DNA from: Stentor coeruleus
Taxonomy: Eukaryota; Ciliophora; Heterotrichea; Heterotrichida; Stentoridae
Direction of reading: 5' to 3'
Length of the DNA: 64,000 nucleotides
Assembly: GCA_001970955.1 (NCBI GenBank)
Contig: MPUH01000009.1
Coordinates: 121,135-185,134, forward strand
In this document: positions 43,750-53,433 of the stretch, piece after piece
Position numbering within the stretch: the stretch's first letter is position 1
Layout of the letters: every line of letters begins with the position of its first letter
Translations under genes and position numbers: made by a program
Notes under the pieces: generated by a model
What the model was told of the DNA's origin: nothing
What the model saw: only the letters and a program-made list of their open reading frames with translations
Database searches by the model: none

Positions 43750-44382
43750 CTAAAGATTGGTATAATGATGCAACTAAATAAATCTTACCGTAAAAGGGAT
43801 TTTTTTCAAAGTTTCTCTATTAGTTTTTAATTTATGCTTAGCCTCAATTTCTTTAACCATCAATATTTTAGCTCTAGAGCTCGAAAGCTTAGGTTCTACC
43901 GACACTTTAGCAGGTTTAGCTTTATTTCCAGGTTTAATTCCACTATTTTCATACAAAGTTGGAAGCATATGAAGTTCTGGTCTAAGTTCCCTTTGTAAAG
44001 TATTAATTCTATCAATAAAATCCTTGTTTTTTTTACTTATCAAAGGTGGTAGTTCTTGTTTAGAGATGAACAAATCATAATACATGTCAACATATTTGTT
44101 AAGCCCAGAAGACCTTTGTGATCTTAGATCTTTAACAATTTCATCAACTTTTTCGTTTACAACTTGGTCTTTTTTACGAGAAGAGATCAGTTGGTCTACA
44201 GTTTCGAAATATGATTTGATTTTTTCTTCACTGTTGTATTTACGCTTTAAAGTTTTACCTCGGGATTTGTCTACTTTGGAATCTTCTTCTTCGATAAGAA
44301 AGTCTTCAGTCTTTTTGGTGTTTGATGCACCATATTGGCTTGTTACTGAACCTGTGTAAAAATTTTGTGATGCTTTGCTCAT
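43750..44382 (-). CDS. Hypothetical helical protein (205 aa), one 15-nt intron
   Basis: Exons 44382-43789 and 43773-43750 (minus). The frame first seems to end at a TAG that is the last codon of GTAAGATTTATTTAG (43774-43788); splicing it gives the C-terminus ...KIPFTLHHYTNL and a TAG stop. The protein is charged and mostly helical (EEKIKSYFETVDQLISSRKK, NEKVDEIVKDLRSQRSS) with a basic C-terminal part. No domain recognised. The short last exon rests on the intron match alone. Confidence 0.7.
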
Positions 44383-44660
44383 TGGAATTATTATATGTTT
44401 AATAGGGGTTTTTTAGAAGATGTTCAGAATAAGAGATGATGTGTTTTTGTGATAAGATTTATATGGGTTTTTTTAGATAAATAAAGTTTTGGTAGATGGG
44501 TTTTATTATAAATTGCTTTGCAAGATATGAAGTTTTCACATTATGAGGTTCAGATGGTGAAATAAAGAAATGTGAGATTTACTTAAATAGTTAAAAAAAT
44601 ATATTTGATGCTATATAGCCTTAAAACCTTATTATTCATACAACCCCAATAAATATTCCC

Positions 44661-45869
44661 TCATTCATAATCTGCTAATATTTCCTCATAAACATCATTC
44701 AATATTTCCTGTGCAGTAAAAGGTATCGTTAATTCCTCACTTTTTCTCATTTCACTATCTTTTTCTGCCATAAAAAGTTCATCATCTTCAGCCAAAATTT
44801 TAACCTCTTCACTTTTTCTTCCATAACCTATTTTTTTCTCTTTATCAATCAACCCTTCTTCTTTATAATCATTATTATTTTTTAAACCAACCATACAATT
44901 ATGATCATTTATACTGCCAAATGTTGGGTTTTTAAATTGTCTATTTGGATATTTTATACTGTCAATTGAGTTTTCTTCATAAATTTTCAATTCTTTTGGC
45001 TTTGGAAAATCTTTTATTGAGCCACGATGATTTATTTTAGATACACTGATCTTTGTTTTAATATCTTCAATTTTTTGTGATAGGGATGTTGAATATTCCC
45101 TTTTTTTTTGCAATGAAATGTTTAGGTTTTGGATATGTTTTTTGGAGTCTTCAGTTTTTTCTATGATTTCTTGGGTTAGCATACAGAGGATTTCTTCTTC
45201 GTTTTTGTAGATGATTTTGTCAATTATTTCAGGGATTTGGTCAGGAGTTGTTATTCTGAAAAGCCCAGAAAGTTGAGTTCGAGATTTTTTAGGGATATTT
45301 TTTAAGTTTGATAAGCGTGATAAGGTACTGGTGATACTTTCTTTAATTTCGGAAAACTTTTTGTCAATGAGTTCTATGTTTTTATCTCCTAAGATTCGTT
45401 TAAGCTCAGCATTTTCTTTAGCTAAATCTATAATTTTTTTGTCCATAGCTCCAGCTTCTTCTTTAACCATCTCAATAAACTTTTCAGTCTTTTCCCTGCA
45501 TATATTTTCAAAAGTGTGTATATCACTAGTTTTATTTTTTTCCAGTCCAATATCCAAAGTATTTTTCAGATCAGTTATTATCTTAAGTTCCTTTTGTTTA
45601 TATGTTTGAAGTTTCTTATTAACATCATATCGTGATTTGAAAAAATCCTCAATCATAATCTCCAATTCTCCTAAGGTATTCTTTTTATTACTTTCTTGCC
45701 TTATCATACTTTTCAGCGAATGCCTTACACCAATATCATTCGACAAAGTTCTTTCCTGATGCGATTTTCCAAGGTCATTTTCACAGAAACTCCCACTCTT
45801 TACAGGAGAAGTACTTGAAAACTCCCGAGCCCTCTGAAGGAAAACATAAACTCTTTTTGACAAAGACAT
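44661..45869 (-). CDS. Coiled-coil protein of unknown function (402 aa)
   Basis: The frame is open from 45884, but the first ATG is at 45869 (MSLSKRVYVFLQ). Residues about 80-200 and 240-275 are charged, heptad-rich helices (FKSRYDVNKKLQTYKQKEL, KIIDLAKENAELKRIL, NISLQKKREYSTSLSQKIED). The C-terminal 110 residues are acidic and probably disordered, ending EEILADYE. The stop is TGA. No enzymatic motif. Possibly cytoskeletal; not assignable. Confidence 0.8.
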   Translation of the reverse strand: MSLSKRVYVFLQRAREFSSTSPVKSGSFCENDLGKSHQERTLSNDIGVRHSLKSMIRQESNKKNTLGELEIMIEDFFKSRYDVNKKLQTYKQKELKIITDLKNTLDIGLEKNKTSDIHTFENICREKTEKFIEMVKEEAGAMDKKIIDLAKENAELKRILGDKNIELIDKKFSEIKESITSTLSRLSNLKNIPKKSRTQLSGLFRITTPDQIPEIIDKIIYKNEEEILCMLTQEIIEKTEDSKKHIQNLNISLQKKREYSTSLSQKIEDIKTKISVSKINHRGSIKDFPKPKELKIYEENSIDSIKYPNRQFKNPTFGSINDHNCMVGLKNNNDYKEEGLIDKEKKIGYGRKSEEVKILAEDDELFMAEKDSEMRKSEELTIPFTAQEILNDVYEEILADYE

Positions 45870-46004
45870 TTTCTCTATAACCAAAGCATTTTCAACCCAT
45901 AATACCTATACAAAAAAATCATAATACCATAATCATATACACAAACACAATAAAAAAGCCCTTATAATCTCTATATTTTGCATATAAAAGCCATCTTCTA
46001 ATTA

Positions 46005-47576
46005 TTATTTTAATAAATAAAGCTCAAGTTTGTGTACCTGAAAATCCTGTTCTCCCATCATCAAAGAGTTCCTAAAAACATTCGAAGGCATAAATTTTGC
46101 ATCTAACATAGACAAATCCAACTTAAAAGCTACATCACTATATATATTTTACTTTTTATTGCCAATAATAATCCCATTTTTACTATCGAATTCATATACA
46201 AGTTCTTGTCCTTTGTGATGATGATAGATTTCTGCTTCACTGATAATCTTAAAAATAAAACATTCTGATTCAGTTATAGTGTTTTCAATAAGGTTTAAGC
46301 CTCTATCAAAGAAAATTCCTAATATAACATCCCAGTTTTTTATAACTAATAATGATGAGCATGATTCTTCATGCCAAGCTTTGTTAAATTCATTTATAAG
46401 CAAACCATCATATTCTATTGAAAATGCATGGATGATATTCCCATGTGAGTAAGCTTTTGGTAATAAAGAAAATAATATGTTTTTCTATATAGAAAAAACC
46501 TGGTCTTCAGTTGTGAATATTCTTGAAGGTCGGCTGAATTTTGGGTTCACGGCAAAACATAGGTCAGAAATGTCGCTCATGCTAGAAAGCACACTGCTTT
46601 GGTTGTAATCTTTAGGGTTTTGTAGTCGATAAATAACATTGACCATATCATTTTTCCTACAAACTTCAGCTAAATCTTCAGCTGTTGGGTTTGTAAGATT
46701 GTCACAACCCTTAAGCAAAAACCCAACAAATTTCGCTATAAATTCTAAACCAAACAGACAATACGCTATCATCAGCAAATAAACATACTAATTATCTCAT
46801 ACCTCATGTTGTATAACCCCAATAAGAAATTCATTTATCGTCTGCATAGCCAGTTTTTTATAAGCTTTTTTATCATAATTACCTTTCATCTGCTCCAAAG
46901 CTAATTTTAATAAAATTTTAATTTTGTTTGATGAAGTATAAACAAAGATTTTCGCATTTTTTTCACTACTCAAGCTCTCATTTATAAGTAATTTCATTAT
47001 AATCACAGCTTTATTTGATGGAATAAACCATAATAACACCTGAACTATCCTAGGTAAAACAGGGCAATAAACAATATCAGGAAATTCATTATGTAATGTG
47101 TATAATGCATTATACATCGCTGTTATACCTTTTGTGTTTAGGAAATTTGATGATATATTTTGACGTCCGAAATGAGGTTTTTCTTCGTTTAAATGACCTG
47201 TTTTTACAAGTTCGGAATAGTCTCTGATATCAGCGATCATGGTATTTGCTGGGTCAATAGAAAATATACACTGAAGGAATTCAGACACTTTACTGATTGG
47301 GAGGCCTCTATGTAAATATTGCCTTTTTAGTTTTTCTTGGAATTTTTCAATGAAAAAACGGTCATAGCTTGGGGTTTTTGAGTGAGGTCGCAAGAGTTCA
47401 AGGTCGATACAGTTGCATACTAGGAAAAATTGGAGCTTTTCGAAGTTGTTTATGTCAAGTTTTTGCGAGAAAATAAACCGATCTAGGTAACCTGATTCTT
47501 TCATCCAGTTTGAAGAAAGAGCGATATTTTTCCGCTCTTGGGTTAAGGACTTACTGTTTCCTTTACAATTTCCCAT
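46005..47576 (-). CDS. TLDc-domain protein, MEAK7-like, predicted N-myristoylated (508 aa)
   Basis: Four exons (minus): 47576-46803, 46787-46500, 46484-46153, 46137-46005. The introns are GTATGAGATAATTAG, GTTTTTTCTATATAG and GTAAAATATATATAG, all 15 nt, and joining them gives one frame. The N-terminus MGNCKGNSKS fits N-myristoylation at Gly2 with a palmitoylatable Cys4. Residues about 355-508 are a TLDc domain: ILFSLLPKAYSHGN, LLVIKNWDVILGIFFD, SECFIFKI, and the closing FRNSLMMGEQDFQVHKLELY. MEAK7 in animals has the same layout (MGN start, helical region, C-terminal TLDc) and acts in TOR signalling at lysosomes; TLDc proteins generally bind the V-ATPase. Function here is inferred from family. 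Confidence 0.85.
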
Positions 47577-48968
47577 ATAAAAATTATATTTACTAACATT
47601 TTTTACTTTGTGAAACTTGTTGGACTTTAGTGAGGATTGCTTATAATAACTATGCTTTTAAGATTAGGTATAGGAAACAATTCTGAAGTAAAAATTGGAA
47701 GTCCTAAGCTTTCACACAAAGTATTTTATGTTTTTATCACTTTGATCTGAAATAAATTTAATTAAAATAAAATAACCCCAAAAGATCTTAAAAGCCACTT
47801 CACAACATATTCGAAATCCTATGATTTTTATTTATTACATATCTTGCTACTATTAATCTTTTATTTCTTTAATTGAATCCATATAAATCCAATAATGTTC
47901 TACTATATTTCTTTTGTAAATCTTTTATTTTTTTCAAATACCATCACAAAATTCATTAATACTAGCTTCTTTATGTTTAATCATCTCATCGATCCGATTG
48001 ATTTTCCAATTAATTTTATTAGTCTTAATTTTAGTTTCCATAACAATTTGGTCTAGTGAATATTTTTTCTCTAATTTTCTTGTGAGCTTTCTTTAAACAT
48101 TTGCTTTTTATTATTTTTATCTTTTGAATTTCTCCGAGTTTTTTTTATTTTTATTGGGTTTTATCTTTAGCATTTTTTGTACCGCCAAATCGGTATTTTC
48201 TCATGACCCCTTAACCCTTTCATATTTTATTAAGGATTTTTCTAGACAATTTTAATATGAGTTTGTAGCATTAGGCTTATTTTAAGTTTTTTAGAGTATT
48301 TATGTTTGACAAAATATTGTTGAGGCTTTGAATGCCGGATTTTTAGCTTATTTTTATTTTTTTGGTAAAAAAATTATTTTACTTACCTGATTTTACTTTC
48401 AAGTTTTTTTAGCAATTGGATTAGATATAGTTATTTTTTTAGGTTGCCCATTTGAGATTAGATATTATGAGATAGATGCTCTTGTATTTAGTTTGTAAAA
48501 GGGAATATAATTTTTTGATAATAATTTACACTAGTCGAGATTTTGTTTTTAGTATAGAAAAGATTTGTTTGAGTATAGTATAGATTATAATATTTTTAAT
48601 AAATTATAATAAAACACTTATAGTATATTGATATAATCATCATATGCTAATTATTCTTTAACTATTCAAATCATACAATTTTATATTGAAAAATATAAAA
48701 ATCCCTCGTTGTCAACACACAAGCTTAGTTTTTATGAGAAAATTTATTACAAATAATCTACTCTTTATATATAAAAAACTAGCAAATCATTAAAATCCTC
48801 TTCTATATAAAAAAATCACTTTAAAATAATAACCAAAATTTCCTTCACACTCATATCTTGAAATTTCCTCATAAAATTGCAAAAAAAAAATCAAGATTAA
48901 TCCAAGCAAATTCAATCATTTAAAATAACTAAACAAAAGTATTAGATTTTATAAAAACCCAATAAAAA
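47577..48968. other. Intergenic between divergent genes
   Basis: No gene. Strand skew changes from G-rich (about 47,580-47,640) to C-rich toward both gene starts. T-rich runs at 48,100-48,450. The last 120 bp contain CTATATAAAAAAA and TTTATAAAAACC before the methyltransferase start. Confidence 0.5.
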
Positions 48969-49628
48969 ATGCCTAATTCTCAAGCCCAGCTCGTAGAGAA
49001 ACTTATACAAAAGCATGTAATCCGAACACAAAAAGTGATTAGAACCTTGACAAACATAGACCGTGCATTTTTTGTCCACAATCCAAAAGCATATGAAGAC
49101 AAGCCAAGACAAATTGGTTTTAATGCTACAATATCAGCACCTCATATGCATGGTTATGCTTTAGAATGGCTAAAAGACCATCTGATTCCTGGATCAAGAG
49201 TATTAGACGTTGGTAGTGGAAGTGGTTATCTAACTTTATGCATGGCTGAAATGATGAATTATTCAGGTGTTGTTATAGGTCTTGAACATATTAAAGAACT
49301 TGCTAATAGTTCTATTAATTCAATAAACCAATGTAAACCACAAGCTTTAAGAGATAATATTATACAAATTATAGAAGCTGATGGGAGAATTGGATATTCT
49401 AATTGTGCACCTTATAAAGTTATCCATGTCGGAGCAGCATCTGAAGAAATCCCAGAAGCTTTAATTCAACAATTAGATATTGGAGGAAGAATGGTCATCC
49501 CAGTTGGAAGAAACAATGAAAAACAATATATAATGCTTGTTGATAAAGATACTTCAGGGAATATTATTATGAAAAAAGAATTAGCAGTATATTATATTTC
49601 TCTTTGTGACAAGTCATATCAAGTTTAA
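48969..49628 (+). CDS. PCMT1: Protein-L-isoaspartate O-methyltransferase
   Basis: 219-aa enzyme of normal length for PIMT. It transfers a methyl group from S-adenosylmethionine to L-isoaspartyl residues, starting repair of age-damaged proteins in the cytosol. The pre-domain motif IGFNATISAPHMHGYALEWL matches the family IG...TISAPHMHA region. SAM-binding motif I is VLDVGSGSGYLTL (about 78-90), motif II VIGLEHIKEL, and the later GGRMVIPVGR is also typical. Single exon; the gene converges with CDC14 downstream. Confidence 0.95.
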   Translation: MPNSQAQLVEKLIQKHVIRTQKVIRTLTNIDRAFFVHNPKAYEDKPRQIGFNATISAPHMHGYALEWLKDHLIPGSRVLDVGSGSGYLTLCMAEMMNYSGVVIGLEHIKELANSSINSINQCKPQALRDNIIQIIEADGRIGYSNCAPYKVIHVGAASEEIPEALIQQLDIGGRMVIPVGRNNEKQYIMLVDKDTSGNIIMKKELAVYYISLCDKSYQV

Positions 49629-49669
49629 TTAAACAAATTAAGGTAATTATCATTACTTATTGTAAATGA

Positions 49670-50941
49670 TTACCCACCGTTTTCTTGTTTTTCTTTTTCT
49701 TTTAGATAATTTCTAAGAGCAGAGCCTGGGGGAATACGAAGATTACTATTGCCGATACTTTTTGGTGTTGGGGAATTAGGGATGTTTAATGGACTAGATG
49801 GTGCTGATTTCATCATTTGTGTAAGTCTTTCTGATTGTCCCATTTCTCCGAATTTAGCTTTGTATTTCTCGAAAAGCGTCATCTCGCCACGGACTGGGGC
49901 TTGTGGACTTTTCGCCCGAACCATTTCATTAACTTTGCCCAGAGCTTTATTTGAAGATATTTTTTCCTCAAATTCACATAAAAAGTACTGCTGAGGACCT
50001 AAAACTGATCCAGGCCTACACAATCTAGCCCAACCTATAAACTCAGGCCCAGTAAACCCATGACACTTAATAGCATAACAACCAATTAAAGTTCCAGTTC
50101 TGCCAAGTCCAGCTTTACAATGTACAGCAATAGCTCCTCTTTGTTCTTCTACAATTTCTAAAAATTGCCTAACAATATCATCAGGAGGTACACTTCCATC
50201 TAAGAAATAAAGGTCAATAAATTGTAATCCTGATGATGTAAATCTACAATGATCATAATGTTCTTTATTTAATCTTATCACTGTAGATACACCAAGGTTT
50301 CTAAAAATTTTACTATATTGTTCAGGTGTTAAAGCTTTATCTTTAGGTCTTCCTTCAGCAGCAGGAGCACTAAAAGCTAAGAGTTTTTTTGGAATTATCC
50401 AATTAAGACCTCCTGACTCGACTCTTGTGAGCTTTTCATACTCATTTAAGTCAAATGTGTCATAGTCAAACCAACCTAGGTGAATAGCTTTTTGGAGACC
50501 TTTAAGACAATCTAATATGTAAAGTTCAAATGGAGACCCTTCAGCACTTGCATCACGGAAAGGAATAAACCTGGTTGTACTAAGAAAGAATTCCCAAGCT
50601 TCATCTGCACTTCTATCAAGTCGAATTACTTGATAGGCTCCCATTAAAAGAGCAGCATTTGCCCTTTTAGCAGGGATTAAAGAAGTGTAGTGGTATATAG
50701 CATGATGCTGTAGCTTGGGATCCTCAAGAATATTATCCAAATGCACACAGTATCTAAAAATACACCCTATATCCAACGGGCCGAAATCACTAGCATAAGG
50801 CAAATAACTAAGTTCCTAAATATCCTATACCTGGTCTACACTAAAAACATGCACCCTATTTTTCATAGCTGGTGGTGTACGATCACTTACCCAATACAAT
50901 CTTCTCGGTATAATCTCTAAAGGATGGTTTCCAGGTAACAT
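49670..50941 (-). CDS. CDC14: Dual-specificity phosphatase CDC14, one 15-nt intron (418 aa)
   Basis: Exons 50941-50831 and 50815-49670 (minus); intron GTATAGGATATTTAG at 50816-50830. The first exon adds the expected CDC14 N-terminus (IIPRRLYWVSD, then FSVDQ joined to ELSYLPYASDFGPLDIGCI). The catalytic P-loop HCKAGLGRTG lies at about residues 266-276, and a WPD-like loop precedes it (DGSVPPDD). Positions around YEKLTRVESGGLNWIIP match the A/B-domain linker. CDC14 dephosphorylates CDK sites to drive mitotic exit and cytokinesis. The C-terminal 90 residues are Pro/Ser-rich and end in basic/acidic repeats (RNYLKEKEKQE), typical of its regulatory tail. Confidence 0.95.
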
Positions 50942-51076
50942 TTAATATTATTTCTTCCCTTTTCAACATCTTATCTTATTATCCTCAAAAAACAAAATAA
51001 TCCTAAACATCAAACATAATTTCTATATAAAAAACAGTTTTTTACATCTACAAAGAACTACTGCTGATATATATAT

Positions 51077-52099
51077 TTAGTTATTAGGACTATCACTTAA
51101 AAACTTTGTAGAATCAGTTCGGAAAAGCTCTGGGGCTTCTAATTGATTGACAAAAGGGTGTTGTAAAAGCTCTCCAACATTAGGTCTATTCCAAGGAAGT
51201 CTTTTAAAACACAAACTGACAAATGACCTGGCATCATCTGAAAAACTCCCTGGCAATAAAGGGCATTTATCAGTTCTACAGACTTCAATTATGATATCCA
51301 AATGGTTTTTTAAACCACTCCAAGGGGGCTTGCCTGTAGCCATTTCAACAACTAAACATCCAATACTCCATATATCAGCATATCTTCCATGACCAGTTTC
51401 ATTAATAACTTCAGGGGCCATCCAGTTTATAGTCCCTGTAACAGAAGAAGTCATTTCTAGACCTAATATTTTTTTTGCAGACCCAAAATCTGCAAGTTTG
51501 CAATTCCCTTCTTTTGTAACTAAAATATTTGTTCCTTTTATATCCCTATGAACAATATTGTGATAATGTAAGTATTCTAAACCTTTTAATACTTGATATG
51601 TGTATACTTGAATTAAAGACTCTGAAAAACTTCCATGTTTAGCTAGAAGAGAACGAATTGTCCCACCTGATACATATTCCATAAATATAAGCAAGCATTC
51701 TGATGTTGTTTTTGAACCTAAGTATCGGACTATGTTTGGGTGTTGGAGTTCACTGAGGATTTGAACTTCTTCTGAAACAGCTGGAAGATTTGTCAAACCG
51801 ATCAAAGGGATTTCTTTGATTGCTAATAATTCATTGGTTGTTAGGTCACGTCCGAAAAGTACTCGGCCGAAACTCCCTGCACCGATTATCTCGGCGGTCT
51901 CCCACTTGCACGGAGATGATATTTCAAGAAGAGGAGCTTCTTCGAGAAGTAAACGATTGTAATAGCTTTGCTGTCTAGGTTTGAAGTATCGAGAATCGGA
52001 ATATATTACAAGTGGCTCTGAAAGAAGGTCAGTATTTAGTTGATGAGGTGGAGATTTTGAACGTTTTCTGATTTTCGAACCGCAACATTTCCCTCCCAT
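51077..52099 (-). CDS. MAP3K/NPK1-like protein kinase with lipid-anchor N-terminus (340 aa)
   Basis: Complete Ser/Thr kinase domain, about residues 66-330. Glycine loop IGAGSFGRV, catalytic Lys in LLAIKEI (about 95), HRDIKGTNIL, DFG as LADFGSAKK, GTINWMAPEV, DIWSIGCLVVEMATGKPPW, and RPNVGELLQHPFV. The KGTN catalytic-loop form and GTINWMAPEV fit the MEKK/NPK1 (STE11-type) MAP3K group. MGGKCC at the start suggests myristoylation and palmitoylation, hence membrane tethering. All catalytic residues are present. Substrate is unknown; a MAP kinase kinase would be expected. Confidence 0.93.
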   Translation of the reverse strand: MGGKCCGSKIRKRSKSPPHQLNTDLLSEPLVIYSDSRYFKPRQQSYYNRLLLEEAPLLEISSPCKWETAEIIGAGSFGRVLFGRDLTTNELLAIKEIPLIGLTNLPAVSEEVQILSELQHPNIVRYLGSKTTSECLLIFMEYVSGGTIRSLLAKHGSFSESLIQVYTYQVLKGLEYLHYHNIVHRDIKGTNILVTKEGNCKLADFGSAKKILGLEMTSSVTGTINWMAPEVINETGHGRYADIWSIGCLVVEMATGKPPWSGLKNHLDIIIEVCRTDKCPLLPGSFSDDARSFVSLCFKRLPWNRPNVGELLQHPFVNQLEAPELFRTDSTKFLSDSPNN

Positions 52100-53390
52100 A
52101 ATGTTTATGCACTTTACTTTTGTAGTTTAATCAAATTGGCTAATAAAAAGAGTTTAAAAGCTATATTTTGGTTGTTTTAAGAATTGTTGTTTAAACTGAT
52201 TCGGTTAATTTTCTGAACAGAGATATAAAATGGACTTTAGTATAGAATAAATTATGTATAGTTTAGTATAATAAAAACTGTTGAAAATATTCTTTTTTAC
52301 ATATTTTACTTGTACTTAAATATTGCTAAAGCTTAATCAAAAAATTGATACTATTAGAAAAGTTAGATTGATTAAGTTTAAAAAATAAACTATTATTATT
52401 TTTTAAACAGATTAAGTGTATAAAATAATACAGTTTTATTAATAGAATTGATAGGGAAAAGGATTATTTTGTGTTAGAGATTTGAGGATTTATAGAAAAT
52501 CCTGTTGATTTAAAAATTTTAGACTTTTTGGGAAAGATATGTTGTGGGACTTATTAAAATTATTGATAAATAAGGGGTTTTTTGAAATTGTGAGTGGGTA
52601 GGTAAATATATTTATGCAAACTAATAATTTTATAATGCTTTTCATGTTATATTTAATGTATAATTTCAAATAAGTTTTTATTATTTCTTCATAAATTTTC
52701 AAGATTATTTTCTTCATAATATCATATTCAGAACCTCTTTTCTGTAAAATTTTCTAAGAAAATTATTATTTTTAGCCTAACCTCAGCATTAACCTTCCCC
52801 AAGATTTCAATCAACCTTTATAGTAAGGAAAATTTCTAGTACTCAAAATTTTACACCCAGTCCAAGATTATTTTATATATAATTCTATAATAATAAATGA
52901 ACCCTGCAGATTTAATAAAATTATATTCTATAGTTAGGCTAATTTATTAAATATTATATTCATAACACAATCATCTTTAACACAAAACTATTAGTGATAA
53001 TTTTTTTGGGCTGTACCTTTTCTTACCAGACAGAAAAAAATCGATAAGAAATTTATGGGATTGTCCTACAGAATCTGGTAAAAAAATTACATAGCTTTCT
53101 TACCAGACGTAACTATCTTACCTGATATATAAATATTTTTTTTATCTTTGATAAGAAAGTTTCATAAGCCTAATCTATATTCAGTTCTTGGTCGAAATCA
53201 TACAAAAAAATCTTTTCATTAATAAATTAGGATAGATTATAGTAATTTCCATGCTTCTTTATGAATCTTGCTTAAAATTTAACCATTCTTCATCTAATTT
53301 GACATAATTTTGCATTCCTTCAGTAATTTTTTTTTATACCAAATCTACAACATTTACTAATAAAAGATACAAACCCTTGATACAACTTCA
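52100..53390. other. Intergenic between divergent genes, with inverted TTACCAGA elements
   Basis: No gene. Bases 52,440-52,600 are G-rich, 52,730-53,400 C-rich on the plus strand. TTACCAGA occurs at 53023 and 53101 and inverted (TCTGGTAA) at 53074. The frame at 52490-52717 (minus) is AT-driven and rejected. Confidence 0.5.
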
Positions 53391-53403
53391 TTTCCTATAT
53401 AAT
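53391..53403 (+). promoter_or_regulatory. TTTCCTATATAAT element
   Basis: Identical 13-mer to 18791-18803; located 30 nt upstream of the WD40-channel start. Putative core promoter. Confidence 0.4.
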
Positions 53404-53433
53404 AAAAACTTTTTTTAATATAAAAATCATCAT

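Noticed and set aside
44600-44663. TGA read as Trp, as in Blepharisma
   Set aside because: All Trp codons in conserved genes are TGG, and reading through the TGA at this gene and at 29289 adds only short low-complexity tails.
52490-52717. 75-codon Lys/Ile-rich frame on the minus strand
   Set aside because: AT-driven, no box or start context, in a skewed non-coding block.
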